A DNA stretch of 64,000 bases from CAWJKP01 sp963843465 (GTDB lineage: Bacteria > Planctomycetota > Planctomycetia > Pirellulales > Thermoguttaceae). Of the stretch, positions 53,246 through 63,527 are shown one piece after another. How positions within the stretch are numbered: the first letter of the stretch is position 1; the number at the start of each line of letters is the position of its first letter. Under the pieces are notes generated by a model, which was given only the letters and a program-made list of their open reading frames with translations, did not search any database and was not told the origin of the DNA. The stretch lies in contig CAWJKP010000009.1 of the NCBI GenBank assembly GCA_963843465.1, positions 1-64,000 on the forward strand, in the 5' to 3' direction. A program made the translations under genes and the position numbers.

Positions 53246-53941
53246 TTAGGACCCCGGTTTCAAAGCCCTCACAATCTCCACGGGAACCCACATGGACTGG
53301 GTCAGCGAGTCCTTGATGACAAAGCCTGTCGCCTCTAATGCGCGGCGAGCATAGATCGGCCGGCAGTCCATCAGGTTGGGGAAGTGGCGATGCGTCCACT
53401 CGAAGGCGTGAATGACGAGCCCTTCCTTGCCTTCCTTGGACACGGCCACGACCACGACGCGCCCGCCCGGCCGCAAGACTCGTTTGCACTGGGCCAGCAC
53501 CTTGGGAATATCGGGCGTGTCGAACAGCTCCAAGGTGAAGCACATGAATATCCCGTCCATCGAATCGTCGCCGTATGGGAGACTTTCTGCATCGCCGCAA
53601 GCGAGGGAAGCCCGGTCCATCAGCCCTTTGTTGCTCAGAACATCTCTTGCGTGGGCCAACATGTTCTCCGAGATGTCAATGCCGAAGACCCTTCCCGTTG
53701 GCCCGACGGCATTGGCAAGTTCGGCCAAGATATGGCCGGTCCCGAACCCGATTTCCAGGACCTGCTCTCCTGGGGCAGCAGCGAGCAGCCTCAGCCCGGC
53801 TTCACGCATGGGATGCTCAGAATGCTCCGCCAAGAGGTCATAGACCTTGGCGATCTTGTCGTAGAACGCCTTTGTCTCGCTCTTAGTCTGCAAGACCCGC
53901 AAGACGCCTGGTTCATACTCAAGCGTCACTTCATCTGACAT
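53246..53941 (-). CDS. Class I SAM-dependent methyltransferase (UbiE/MenG-like)
   Basis: About 231 aa, intact, ATG 53,941. VLEIGFGTGHILAEL is motif I, FGIDISENML post-I, and DSMDGIFMCFTLELFD and RVLRPGGRVVVVAV are motifs II/III of Methyltransf_11. The C-terminal RRALEATGFVIKDS is typical. Probably methylates a lipid, quinone or small molecule. It is the last gene of the long minus-strand operon, 60 nt after the HEAT-repeat gene. Confidence 0.82.
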   Translation of the reverse strand: MSDEVTLEYEPGVLRVLQTKSETKAFYDKIAKVYDLLAEHSEHPMREAGLRLLAAAPGEQVLEIGFGTGHILAELANAVGPTGRVFGIDISENMLAHARDVLSNKGLMDRASLACGDAESLPYGDDSMDGIFMCFTLELFDTPDIPKVLAQCKRVLRPGGRVVVVAVSKEGKEGLVIHAFEWTHRHFPNLMDCRPIYARRALEATGFVIKDSLTQSMWVPVEIVRALKPGS

Positions 53942-54001
53942 GACATCAATCCTCAATCAACAAGGTGCGGGCGGCCCGTGACACCAGGCCCTATTGTGTC
54001 C

Positions 54002-54541
54002 TCACGACAACTCTTGCAATCTCGATAGTGCGGTATAAGCAGCCGGCGGCGCCCCGACTTCCGGCTCGGGCTCTTCCAGAGCCGCCAACAAAGGCCGCAG
54101 AATCGGGCCGAGCTTCTTCCTCTTGACCAAAGCGTGACAGACGTGGTGTGCGCCCTCGCATAACCAACCCGATTTCGCCCGCTGGAGCAGTGCCGCCAAC
54201 AAGGGTTGCAACCCATCTCGACCCAGAGCAACCACCCCCGCGGCCGCCAGCCAGCGCACGTCGCCGTCGCGGTCGTCCAACGCATTCACCAACGCGGTAG
54301 CGGCAATCGGGTCGGCGATGCCGCACAGCGCCTTGGCTGCTTCCCATCGCACGTGCTTCGTTCGATGCGAAAGCAGTCGAATGAGTGAAGGCACGGCGGG
54401 CTTCCCAATGGCAACCAGTGCCTTCCGTGCCTTGGTCCGCACTGTCGGATCGGAACTTGCCAGCTCGGACACCAGCGACGGGATGCGGGCCTCCCTCTCG
54501 TCTGCGACAGCCACAGTACCGTGTTTGGTGGTGGGGGTCAT
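54002..54541 (-). CDS. HEAT-repeat protein
   Basis: About 179 aa. At least four HEAT units (VSELASSDPTVRTKARKALV, LIRLLSHRTKHVRWEAAKAL, LVNALDDRDGDVRWLAAAG, LLAALLQRAKSGWLCEGAHH). The ATG at 54,541 overlaps the ATPase stop (ATGA). A frame error in the ATPase makes the two look fused in the raw sequence, but the second ATPase paralogue ends without HEAT repeats. Likely a protein-interaction partner of the proton pump or of the methyltransferase downstream. Confidence 0.75.
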   Translation of the reverse strand: MTPTTKHGTVAVADEREARIPSLVSELASSDPTVRTKARKALVAIGKPAVPSLIRLLSHRTKHVRWEAAKALCGIADPIAATALVNALDDRDGDVRWLAAAGVVALGRDGLQPLLAALLQRAKSGWLCEGAHHVCHALVKRKKLGPILRPLLAALEEPEPEVGAPPAAYTALSRLQELS

Positions 54542-57021
54542 GGTTTTTTGGCCAATAGGGGCAAGGTAGTTGGATCGAACACCCGATAGGCGAGCAGTTT
54601 CACGCGGTCGTTCACGAGGAACCACGCCAGCGCATAGCCCCAGACGAACAGCGCCCATCCCCAGCCGAGGGGTGCCATGAACAGCCCGTAAACGGCGATC
54701 AACGTCGCCACGATTTGCGTGCCCACCACGGCCACCCATAAAATGCGCGCCGGGCGTATGGACCAAAACGGGCCCCGCGTGCGCGTGAGGAAAATCGTCA
54801 AATGTCCGGCCACGGACAGCTTCAAATACATCAGCGTCTGGATGTGCGCGGTCGAGGCCGAAGACACGCTCGCCGAGATAAAACAGAAGGAAGGCGGAGA
54901 CGACCCCGATCAGGCCCAGCACCGTGGCGACCCCCAGCACCATGTGCATGTTCCATGTTTCGGGCTGGTCCTTGTAACGAACATTGTCATAGGCAATGGA
55001 AAGGATCGCCCCGTCGTTGAGCAATGCCAGCATCACGATCATCACCGCCGTCAATGGATAAAAGTTGAAGATCAGGATCGCCAGCGTCATGAAGAACAGC
55101 ACTCGCAGCGTCTCGGCGATGCGGTAGATGGCGTAGCTGTTCATCCGCTGGAAGATGCGGCGGCTCCCTTTGATTGCGTCGATGATCACCGACAGGCCGG
55201 GCGCCACCAGCACGATGGCCGCCGCCGCGCGGGCCGCATCCGTCGCGTCTGAAACGGCGATGCCGCAGTCAGCCTTCTTCAGCGCGGGGGCATCGTTCAC
55301 CCCGTCGCCCGTCATGCCGACGATGTGGCCGCGTTGCTGCAAAACGTCGACGATGTGGAACTTGTGTTCGGGGAACACTTGCGCAAAGCCGTCCGCTTTC
55401 TCAATTGCCTCCGCTGACTGCGTCGTCTCGTGATGCTTCGTGTCGCCCAGGCCGCCGGCATCGAGGATGTTTGTTCCCAGGTCCAGCTTTTTGGCGGTTT
55501 CCTTGGCGATGGCCAGCGCATCGCCCGTCACCATCTTGACCTTTACGCCCATGGCAAGCGCGGTCGCGATGGTTGCCTTGGCATCTTCCCGTGGGGGATC
55601 GAACAAGGGCAACACGCCGACAAACAGCCATTGCCCGTCGCCCTCGGCCCGCGCCACGCCCAACGAACGGAAGCCTCGCGACGCAAATTCGTTGACCGCC
55701 TTCTCGACGGCCGGTTTCACCTCCCCGACATTGGCCGACAACGCCAAAATCACCTGGGCGCACCCTTCGTGACCTTGAACGTCTTTCCGTCTTTGGCTTT
55801 GACGGTGGCCTCGGTGCGTTTATGCACCGGGTCGAATGGCTGGAAATGAACCACCTCATAAGCCTTTAACGAATCCTTGTCTTTCAGTCCGCCCAGGACG
55901 GCCAGATCAATGGTGTCGTTATTGTCCGCACGCGACGCCAGCGCGCCATCGAGGACCACCTGATCGGCGGGGACATTATTCACGCTGAACGGATCGCCCA
56001 GCGTCAGCTTGTTCTGGGTCAGAGTACCAGTCTTGTCCGCACACAGCACATCCACGCCCGCCAGTTCCTCGATGGCCACCAGCTTGCTCACGATCGCCTT
56101 TTTCTTGGCGAGCAAGCGCGCGCCGACCGCCATCGTCACCGACAACACCGTGGGCATTGCCACCGGAATCGCGGCCACCATGAGGACCAGCGCAAACAGC
56201 AGTACGGGCTCCCGGCCGGGCTTTGCGTCAAGCATCGGATCGCCACGGAACAGCGCAACCACGACGATCACCGCCACCAAAGCCGCCGCGAGGATGATCA
56301 GGTAATCGCCGATCTTCAACACCGCGCGTTGAAAATGGCTGACGGTGTGTGCCTCCTGCACCAGTTGCGCGGTCTTGCCGAAGTAGGTGTTTGCGCCCGT
56401 GGCATAGACCAGTGCGCCAATTTCACCCTGACGAATGATCGAACCGGAAAACACCGCCTCGCCAGGTTTGCGCTCAGCGGGCAATGACTCTCCCGTCAGC
56501 GCGGATTGATCCACCTCCACCGGGTCGCCGTCCAACAGGCGGGCATCGGCCGGCACGATGTCGCCCAGGCGCATGCGGATGACGTCGCCCGGCACCAACT
56601 CACGTGCCGCCGGGTTGACCCACTTTCCATCACGTTTCACTCTCGCCTTGATAGCCAACTTGGCCTTCAGCGCGGCGATGGCGTTGCCCGCCTGGTGTTC
56701 TTCCCAGAATCCGACCACGGCGTTGGTCACCAGCAACAGGAGAATAATGAAAAAATCCGGCCAGTGCCGGACCGCGCCCGACAGAATCACCGCCACTTCG
56801 ATCATCCACGGGATGGGACCCCAAAAATAGGCGAGGAATTTCAGCAACAGATTGGTTTTCTTATCTTCAATCTCGTTGGGCCCATATTGGGTCAGCCGTT
56901 TCTGCGCCTCGGCTTGACTGAGGCCGTCCGGCGACGAGCCCAATCGTTTCTCCACTTCCGCCAGCGGCAGGGATTTTAGATCGTCCTTCGATCCCGGCTT
57001 GTCTGCATTTGGTTTCAGCAT
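54538..57021 (-). CDS. P3A-type proton-exporting ATPase, copy B (two frameshifts)
   Basis: Plasma-membrane H+-ATPase-like pump of about 830 aa. Landmarks: SALTGESLPAE (A domain), VDVLCADKTGTLTQNK (phosphorylated Asp), MTGDGVNDAPALKKAD (hinge), PVAMPTVLSV (M4). One base is missing near 55,756 (CACCTGGGCG against CACCTGCGGCG in copy A) and two near 54,840. Corrected, it runs to LLPLLAKKP and the stop at 54,538. Start ATG 57,021 aligns with copy A. It pumps protons out of the cytoplasm at ATP cost. It has an N-terminal tail of about 15 aa before DDLKSLPLAEVEKRL, much shorter than in copy A. Confidence 0.88.
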
Positions 57022-57056
57022 GACTATCCTTCTGTTCTTTCCCGAAATCGGGCGCG

Positions 57057-58166
57057 CTACACCTTTGCTTCCGGCGGATCGACGACTCGTCCCGGCGGCA
57101 GGAACTCCGGCACATCCAGGCGTGCCGCGCCAATCCGGTTGTCGGCCATCCCGTAGTAAACGTCGAAGCGGTCCGGCAAGCCGATGTCGTCGCGGCGGTC
57201 GATGCCGGTGGGGAACACGACGTTGGCAATGGTCCCGCAGCGCTCTTGAGGCAATTCCGGCATCAACACAGGCGCCGCCGAACGATAGCGGATCACGCGC
57301 GGATGCTCCTTCGAGAGCACCATCACTCCGGCCGAGTAGCATAGAGGATGTCCTCCGCCGCTTGGCTCGGCCATTTCGCTTACGCCGTGGTACAGGATCA
57401 GCCAGCCGTGGCGGGTCATGACGGGCGGAGTACCCGCACCGATCTTGAGCCGCTCCCAGAGCGACACCGGAGTCGCCAGCCGGTGATGCGAATTAAACAG
57501 GCCGAGGTGCTGCGGTTCGGGACCATCCAAGGCCATCGGACAGTAGGAAATCCAGATGCTTTCATGATCGAGATCCACCTCGCGCGACGCGGGCTGGCAG
57601 GCGGTTTCCTCGGGACGCGTGCCGGGGAAAAGGGGGCGATGGAGCATGGCCATCTGCATTTTCCCGGCGTGATTGGGGATGGCGACGGGGAAGAGGCTGG
57701 CATCCTTGTTGTCGACGTGAACAAAATCGATGCCGTCATAGGGAGCAAAGGTCGCGAGCCCCAGTCGCCTCCAGTGAAACAGATCCTCCGATACGGCCAC
57801 GGCAATCCGTGGGCCGATGGGCGAGAGCGCCGCGTAAGTCATCATGTAGCACTGAAGCGGTTCGACGAACGTGACACGCGGATCCTCGCAGCCACCGCTG
57901 CCGTCGGGCCGACGCTCATAATCGGCTTCCGGCTCCAGTGCGATGCCGAGCCGTTGGACTCCACACGGATCGCCGGCTTCGTTGAATTCTACGCGGGCAA
58001 TACCGATGCGCGAATAATTGCCTCGTGCGACGAGTCGTGGAAACAGGTAAAGCTCGCCATCAGGGCCGCGTACGGCCGCCGGATTCAGGACGCCTTCAAC
58101 CTCGTGTGGATTGCCCAGTTCCGGCCCCATCATCAGCCCGAGCCGCTTCAACTTGAATCCGTTCAT
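57057..58166 (-). CDS. GH130 mannoside phosphorylase-like glycosidase
   Basis: 369 aa, ATG 58,166 overlapping the previous stop. Five-bladed propeller family 130: NPHEVEGVLNPAAVR, GGCEDPRVTFVEP (the conserved ED-R catalytic region), DGIDFVHVDNKDASLFP, GWLILYHGVSE, LPDRFDVYYGMADN. GH130 enzymes phosphorolyse beta-mannosides to mannose-1-phosphate. With mannose-6-phosphate isomerase and a HAD phosphatase next to it, this suggests mannan or mannoside use. Confidence 0.88.
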   Translation of the reverse strand: MNGFKLKRLGLMMGPELGNPHEVEGVLNPAAVRGPDGELYLFPRLVARGNYSRIGIARVEFNEAGDPCGVQRLGIALEPEADYERRPDGSGGCEDPRVTFVEPLQCYMMTYAALSPIGPRIAVAVSEDLFHWRRLGLATFAPYDGIDFVHVDNKDASLFPVAIPNHAGKMQMAMLHRPLFPGTRPEETACQPASREVDLDHESIWISYCPMALDGPEPQHLGLFNSHHRLATPVSLWERLKIGAGTPPVMTRHGWLILYHGVSEMAEPSGGGHPLCYSAGVMVLSKEHPRVIRYRSAAPVLMPELPQERCGTIANVVFPTGIDRRDDIGLPDRFDVYYGMADNRIGAARLDVPEFLPPGRVVDPPEAKV

Positions 58167-58945
58167 CGATTCCCCTCCGTACGAGGTTGTGGGGGTTCGG
58201 CGCCATCCAAGCAAGCAACGATCACTTCAATCACCCGTTTCGTCTCATGGGGATCTCGAACCGGGATGGAAACAGCACCTGCTTCTTCAGCCGGATAGTC
58301 GTTCCCTCCGGGAAACAAGGCATCCCCAATATAGATCATCTCCTGAATTGCAATGCCCAAGGTGTCACGGAGTTTTCGAATCCCGTAGGCTTTGTCGATG
58401 CCGGGCTTGGTGACGTCAACGGATGTCGCGCCACCCAAACGCACGGAGAATTCGGGGATAAGCGTATCCAGGATTGCCTTCATCCTCTTCCGCTTGGCAA
58501 AGTCAGGGTCCCATTTCTTCTTTTCATCGAGCGGAGCCTGCTGGCCTAGTGCGGAGAACGTAATCTGGCTTCCCCGGTCTTCAATGACCTCTCCCCAGAC
58601 TGTGTCGACCTTGCAGCCCGCTGCTGTGATGGTCTTGTTGAGAGAGCTGATGATTTTGTCTTTCTCCGCTGCGGTGAAATCTTCTGAATAGAGCTTTTTC
58701 CAATCGCCTGCGTATTGGTAGAACTTTGTTCCACAGGTAGGAAGGAGAGACAGATTCTTCAGACGTCCGTCGTGTGGAAGATTGGAGAGAACCTGTTTTT
58801 CGAATTGCGGCCAATTGCCACCGGAAATAACAGCGACCTTCACGATGCCCAGGAGAGTACTGAGCAGTGTGGCCATCTCGGCATCGAGAGATGCCTTGCT
58901 TTCGGCAAGCGTGCCATCGAGATCGAAGACAATGAGCTTTTTCAT
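58163..58945 (-). CDS. HAD-IIB sugar phosphatase
   Basis: 260 aa. FDLDGTLAESK (nucleophile Asp and general acid Asp), VISGGNW (motif II), and IYIGDALFPGGNDYPA (motif IV) place it in HAD subclass IIB, with phosphomannomutase/sucrose-phosphatase relatives. The cap region lies between. Probably dephosphorylates or isomerises a hexose phosphate made by its neighbours. ATGA overlaps on both sides. Confidence 0.85.
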   Translation of the reverse strand: MKKLIVFDLDGTLAESKASLDAEMATLLSTLLGIVKVAVISGGNWPQFEKQVLSNLPHDGRLKNLSLLPTCGTKFYQYAGDWKKLYSEDFTAAEKDKIISSLNKTITAAGCKVDTVWGEVIEDRGSQITFSALGQQAPLDEKKKWDPDFAKRKRMKAILDTLIPEFSVRLGGATSVDVTKPGIDKAYGIRKLRDTLGIAIQEMIYIGDALFPGGNDYPAEEAGAVSIPVRDPHETKRVIEVIVACLDGAEPPQPRTEGNR

Positions 58946-59946
58946 GGGGTCGGGTTCCTTTCCGGCAGCGAAAGTTCCAACAAGCTAACGGCGCCACGCG
59001 GTCGGCAGAGACACGCTCCGACCACGGCCGGCAAGAGCACCACGTTGCCTTTACCTACGGCATAAGTGGCGCCATCGTGCTCCAACTGGCCGTCGCCGGC
59101 GATACACACCAGCACACGCGGCGTTTCCGCAACGCCGACCATGAACGGCGATTCTCCGCTGAGTCGCCACAATCCAAAATGCTCACATAGAAAGAGCCGC
59201 TCTCGCAGCACCGGTTTCACCTCTTCCACCACCGGCACGACCGGACCTATCGCACCTTGCGCAAAATCAATGCAGGCCATCGCCTGCTCGACTTGGAGAG
59301 GTCGAGCCCGGCCGGTCTTGGCATCAATGTGGTCCCAGTCGTAGAGACGAAACGTCACGTCGCTGTTTTCCTGCACTTCGAAAACGACAAGGTCGCCTAG
59401 CGAGTGAACCGTCCCGGCAGGCACAAGGACGCCATCGCCGGGCTTCGGCGTGAAATATGTGAGGTGCTCCGCGACCGTTGTGTTCGCGATCGCCTGCCGC
59501 AGACTGTCTGCCGTCGTGCCCGGCTTGAGGCCCGCGTAGATTCGGCTTTCGGGATCCGCCTCCAGCACCACCCAGGCTTCGGTCTTGCCGGTTTCACCCG
59601 GCGGTATATAGCTGGTTTGCTGGTCCGACGGATGTACTTGGACCGAGAGCGTGCCGCGTACATCGAGGAACTTCAGCAGCAGCGGGAAGCGGCGGAAGCG
59701 CCCGGCTAATGCTCCCAGCATCGGCTCCGGCGACTGCTTGAGCAATTGGCCGAGGGCCTGTCCCTTTAGCGGCCCGTTGACGAGGAGGCTGGGATGGTCG
59801 TCGCGGTCGCTAAGCAGCCAGGCTTCGCCAATGGGGCCATCGCCGGGCAATGGAGCGGTGAGCAGGCCGGCCAAACGCCGGCCCCCCCAAAGCCGATACT
59901 GGTAGATCGGTTCGAATCGTAGTGGATACAAGGGTACTTGATTCAT
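58942..59946 (-). CDS. manA: Mannose-6-phosphate isomerase, class I
   Basis: 334 aa. WGGRRLAGLL, LLKFLDVRGTLSVQVHPSD (zinc-binding QVHP), KTEAWVVLEADPESRIYAGL and VPAGTVHSLGDLVVFEVQENSD (zinc His and Glu) are the cupin signatures of type I PMI. Interconverts mannose-6-phosphate and fructose-6-phosphate. Intact. Follows the polyphosphate kinase gene by 11 nt. Confidence 0.9.
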   Translation of the reverse strand: MNQVPLYPLRFEPIYQYRLWGGRRLAGLLTAPLPGDGPIGEAWLLSDRDDHPSLLVNGPLKGQALGQLLKQSPEPMLGALAGRFRRFPLLLKFLDVRGTLSVQVHPSDQQTSYIPPGETGKTEAWVVLEADPESRIYAGLKPGTTADSLRQAIANTTVAEHLTYFTPKPGDGVLVPAGTVHSLGDLVVFEVQENSDVTFRLYDWDHIDAKTGRARPLQVEQAMACIDFAQGAIGPVVPVVEEVKPVLRERLFLCEHFGLWRLSGESPFMVGVAETPRVLVCIAGDGQLEHDGATYAVGKGNVVLLPAVVGACLCRPRGAVSLLELSLPERNPTP

Positions 59947-59957
59947 GATATGTTGCT

Positions 59958-60856
59958 TCAGAGCTGTTCGCGGATCGCTTTCAATTCCCGCCGACGTTTG
60001 CCGGTGGTTTCGGGGTATGCCATCTTCAGGTCCGTGAGCGCATCGAGGACGATTTGGGAAACGATCAACCGGGCGTTCTCCTTATCGTCGGCGGGAACGA
60101 TGTACCAGGGCGCTTGATGAGTGCCTGTCGCGCTCAGGCATGCCTCATATACCTTCATGTAATGTTTCCAGTATTTCCGCTCGTGGATGTCGGCGAGGCT
60201 GAATTTCCAGTTCTTGTCCGGCTCGTCGATGCGTTCCAGGAAGCGCTTTCGCTGTTCGTCCTTCGACAGGTGGAGGAAAAGCTTGATGATCCGGGTACCG
60301 TTGCGGTGGAGATGCTCCTCCAAGTCCACGATGGAACGATACCGCTCCTTCCAAAGGTTCTTCTCGTCGACAAGCTCATGGGGAAGCCCTTGGCCGCGGA
60401 GGATCTCCGGATGCACGCGAACGACGAGCACCTCCTCGTAGTAGGAACGATTGAAGATGCCGATCCGCCCGCGTTCCGGCAGACGGCAGGTCGTGCGCCA
60501 AGAAAATCGTGCTTTAGTTCCTCGGCGCTGGGCTGTTTGAAACTGAAGACCTCGCAGCCCTCCGGATTGACCCCGGACATGACGTGCCGGACGGCGCCGT
60601 CCTTGCCGGCAGCGTCCATCCCCTGAAAGATCAGCAGCAGCGCATAGCGGCTGGACGCGTAGTGAAGGCATTGCAGGGAACTCAACTCGTCAACGTGTTC
60701 TTCCAGGAGTTTGTTATACCGCTTTTTCGACTTGCAAAAGGGCTTCACCATCGTCGGCCACTCTTTGAGTGCGATCTGCTTTCCGGACCGCACGCGAAAA
60801 TCCTTGGAATTGATTTTCATCTTCATCCTTTCGGTTATGTCAGCCCCGTTGTTCAC
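59958..60856 (-). CDS. Polyphosphate kinase 2 family protein (one frameshift)
   Basis: About 300 aa across two frames. LLIFQGMDAAGKDGAVRHV is the Walker A motif. The second frame has WRTTCRLPERGRIGIFNRSYY and VLVVRVHPE, the PPK2 lid/Walker B region. The change is near 60,500, where one T is missing in HDFLW. Transfers phosphate between polyphosphate and nucleotides. The start is GTG 60,856 (overlapping the ATPase stop as GTGA) or an ATG about 10 codons later. Fits an energy and pH stress operon with the proton pumps. Confidence 0.88.
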
Positions 60857-63522
60857 GCCTGCTTATTTGGGGGTTCATCTTTCCGAATCTCCCGCTCCGC
60901 CTTCTTCCAGTCCTGGACTCCTTGAACTCGCTCCTCGTAGAGTTCATAGGCTCGCTTGGCGATCTGCGGCGTCAAATCGGCCGGTGTCTCGGCCTTGGTT
61001 TCAGTTTTCGGATCGGCTTTGGTTTCAGGCTTAGGCTCGGCCTTAACGGGATCAAAGATCCGATACGCGAGCAGCTTCACGCGGTCATTCACGAGGAACC
61101 AGGCCAGGGCATAGCCCCAAACGAACAGTGCCCAGCCCCAGCCAAGCGGTGTCATGAAAAGCCCATAAACGGCGATCAACGTCGCCACGATTTGCGTGCC
61201 GAGCACGGCCCCCCATAAAATCCGCGCGGGACGTATGGACCAAAAGGGGCCGCGGGTGCGTGTGAGGAAAATCGTCAGATGTCCGGCCACGGACAGCTTC
61301 AAATACATCATCGTCTGGGCATGCACGCGGTCTAGGTGAAAGACGCGCTCGGCAAGATAGAATAGGCCGAAGGCGGCCACGACCCCGATGACGCCCAGCA
61401 CCGTGGAGATCCCCAGCACCATGCGCATGTTCCAGGCTTCGGGCTTGTCCTTGTAATGAACGTTGTCATAGGCGATGGACAGGATGGCGCCATCGTTGAG
61501 CAATGCCAGCATCACGATCATCACCGCGGTCACCGGATAGAAGTTAAAGATCAGGATCGCCAGGGTCATAAAGAACAGCACTCGCAGCGTCTCGGCGATA
61601 CGGTAGATGGCATAGCTGTTCATCCGCTGGAAGATGCGACGGCTCTCCTTGATCGCATCAATAATCACCGACAGGCCGGGCGTCGTCAGCACGATGGCCG
61701 CTGCCGCGCGGGCCGCGTCCGTTGCGCCCGAAACGGCGATGCCGCAGTCGGCCTTCTTCAGCGCGGGGGCGTCATTCACCCCGTCGCCGGTCATGCCGAC
61801 GATGTGGCCGCGTTTTTGCAGAACATCCACAATGTGGAATTTATGTTCGGGGAACACCTGCGCGAAGCCGTCAGCCTTCTCAATGGAATCGGCCACCGCC
61901 GTGGTCTCTTTCTTTTTCGAGTCGCCCAGGCTGGCGGCATCGAGGATATTCGTGCCCATGTCTAACGTTTTGGCGGTTTCCTTAGCGATGGCCAGTGCAT
62001 CGCCCGTAACCATCTTGACCTTCACGCCCATCTGCCGCGCGGTCGCGATGGTTGCCTTGGCATCTTCCCGTGGGGGATCGAACAAGGGCAACACGCCGAC
62101 AAACTGCCATTGCCCGTCGCCCTCGGCCCGCGCCACGCCCAACGAACGGAAGCCTCGCGACGCAAATTCGTTGACCGCCTCCTCGACGGCAGGTTTCACC
62201 TCCCCGACATTGGCCGACAACGCCAAAATCACCTGCGGCGCACCCTTCGTGACCTTGAATGTCTTTCCGTTTTTGACTTTGACGGTGGCCTCGGTGCGCT
62301 TATGCACTGGGTCGAATGGCTGGAAATGAAGCACTTCATAAGCCTTTAACGAATCCTTGTCTTTCAGTCCACCCAGGACGGCCAGGTCGATGGTGTCGTT
62401 ATTGTCCGCGCGCGACGCCAACCCGCCATCGAGGATGACTTGATCGGCGGGGACATTATTCACGCTGAACGGATCGCCCAGCGTCAGCTTGTTCTGGGTC
62501 AGGGTGCCAGTCTTGTCCGCACACAGCACATCCACGCCCGCCAGTTCCTCGATGGCCACCAGCTTGCTCACGATCGCCTTTTTCCTGGCCAGCAGGCGGG
62601 CGCCGACCGCCATCGTCACCGACAACACGGTGGGCATTGCCACGGGAATCGCAGCCACGGTCAGTACCAAGGCGAATTGCAACGTGGTGAGAATCGGATC
62701 GCCGCGGAAGATCGCGACGCCAATAATCGCCGCCACCAGAGCCACCGCAAGGATGATTAGGTAATTGCCGATCTTCAACACCGCCTTTTGAAAATGGCTG
62801 ACGGTGTGCGCCTCCTGCACCAGTTGCGCGGTCTTACCGAAGTAGGTCTTCCCACCCGTGGCATAGACCAGTGCGCCGATTTCGCCCCGGCGGATGATCG
62901 ACCCCGAAAACACCGCCTCGCCAGGTTTGCGCTCAGCGGGCAATGACTCTCCCGTCAGCGCGGATTGATCCACCTCCACCGGGTCGCCCTCCAGCAAGCG
63001 CGCATCCGCCGGCACGATGTCGCCCAGACGCATGCGGATGACGTCGCCCGGCACCAGCTCGCGCGCCGCCGGGTTGACCCACTTCCCGTCGCGTTTCACG
63101 CGGGCCTTGATCGCCAGCTTGGCCTTCAGCGCGGCGATGGCGTTGCCGGCTTGGCGTTCTTCCCAGAATCCGACCACGGCGTTGGCCACCAGCAAAAGGA
63201 GGATGATGAAGAAATCCGGCCAGTGCCGGACCACGCCCGACAGAATCACCGCCGCTTCAATCATCCACGGGATGGGACCCCAGAAATAGCTGAGGAATTT
63301 CAGGAGTAGATTGGTTTTCTTTTCTTCGATCTCGTTGGGGCCGTATTGAGTCAGCCGCTTCTGGGCCTCGGCTTGACTGAGGCCATCCGGCGACGACTGC
63401 AATTTCCTCTCCACTTCCGGCATGGGCAGGGATTTCAGATCGTCCTTCGCGTCAGGCTTGGCATCGGGCTTCGGTCCCGGTTTCGCTTCGGGAGCCTTGG
63501 GCTGGTCAGCGTTGGGTTTCAT
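60853..63522 (-). CDS. P3A-type proton-exporting ATPase, copy A
   Basis: About 889 aa, intact. Same landmarks as copy B (SALTGESLPAE, CADKTGTLTQNK, TGDGVNDAPALKK) with ten hydrophobic helices. Distinct ends: an N-terminal Lys/Pro/Asp linker (EAKPGPKPDAKPDAK) before DDLKSLP, and a C-terminal tail (PETKADPKTETKAETPADL then a helical YELYEERVQGVQDWKK) that copy B lacks and that may be an autoinhibitory or interaction segment. ATG 63,522 lies 5 nt after the aldolase stop. Confidence 0.92.
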   Translation of the reverse strand: MKPNADQPKAPEAKPGPKPDAKPDAKDDLKSLPMPEVERKLQSSPDGLSQAEAQKRLTQYGPNEIEEKKTNLLLKFLSYFWGPIPWMIEAAVILSGVVRHWPDFFIILLLLVANAVVGFWEERQAGNAIAALKAKLAIKARVKRDGKWVNPAARELVPGDVIRMRLGDIVPADARLLEGDPVEVDQSALTGESLPAERKPGEAVFSGSIIRRGEIGALVYATGGKTYFGKTAQLVQEAHTVSHFQKAVLKIGNYLIILAVALVAAIIGVAIFRGDPILTTLQFALVLTVAAIPVAMPTVLSVTMAVGARLLARKKAIVSKLVAIEELAGVDVLCADKTGTLTQNKLTLGDPFSVNNVPADQVILDGGLASRADNNDTIDLAVLGGLKDKDSLKAYEVLHFQPFDPVHKRTEATVKVKNGKTFKVTKGAPQVILALSANVGEVKPAVEEAVNEFASRGFRSLGVARAEGDGQWQFVGVLPLFDPPREDAKATIATARQMGVKVKMVTGDALAIAKETAKTLDMGTNILDAASLGDSKKKETTAVADSIEKADGFAQVFPEHKFHIVDVLQKRGHIVGMTGDGVNDAPALKKADCGIAVSGATDAARAAAAIVLTTPGLSVIIDAIKESRRIFQRMNSYAIYRIAETLRVLFFMTLAILIFNFYPVTAVMIVMLALLNDGAILSIAYDNVHYKDKPEAWNMRMVLGISTVLGVIGVVAAFGLFYLAERVFHLDRVHAQTMMYLKLSVAGHLTIFLTRTRGPFWSIRPARILWGAVLGTQIVATLIAVYGLFMTPLGWGWALFVWGYALAWFLVNDRVKLLAYRIFDPVKAEPKPETKADPKTETKAETPADLTPQIAKRAYELYEERVQGVQDWKKAEREIRKDEPPNKQA

Positions 63523-63527
63523 AATGT

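Noticed and set aside
54002..54868. Fusion of the proton ATPase to HEAT repeats
   Set aside because: The apparent fusion is created by missing bases near 54,840. In the corrected frame the ATPase stops at 54,538 and overlaps a separate HEAT-repeat start.
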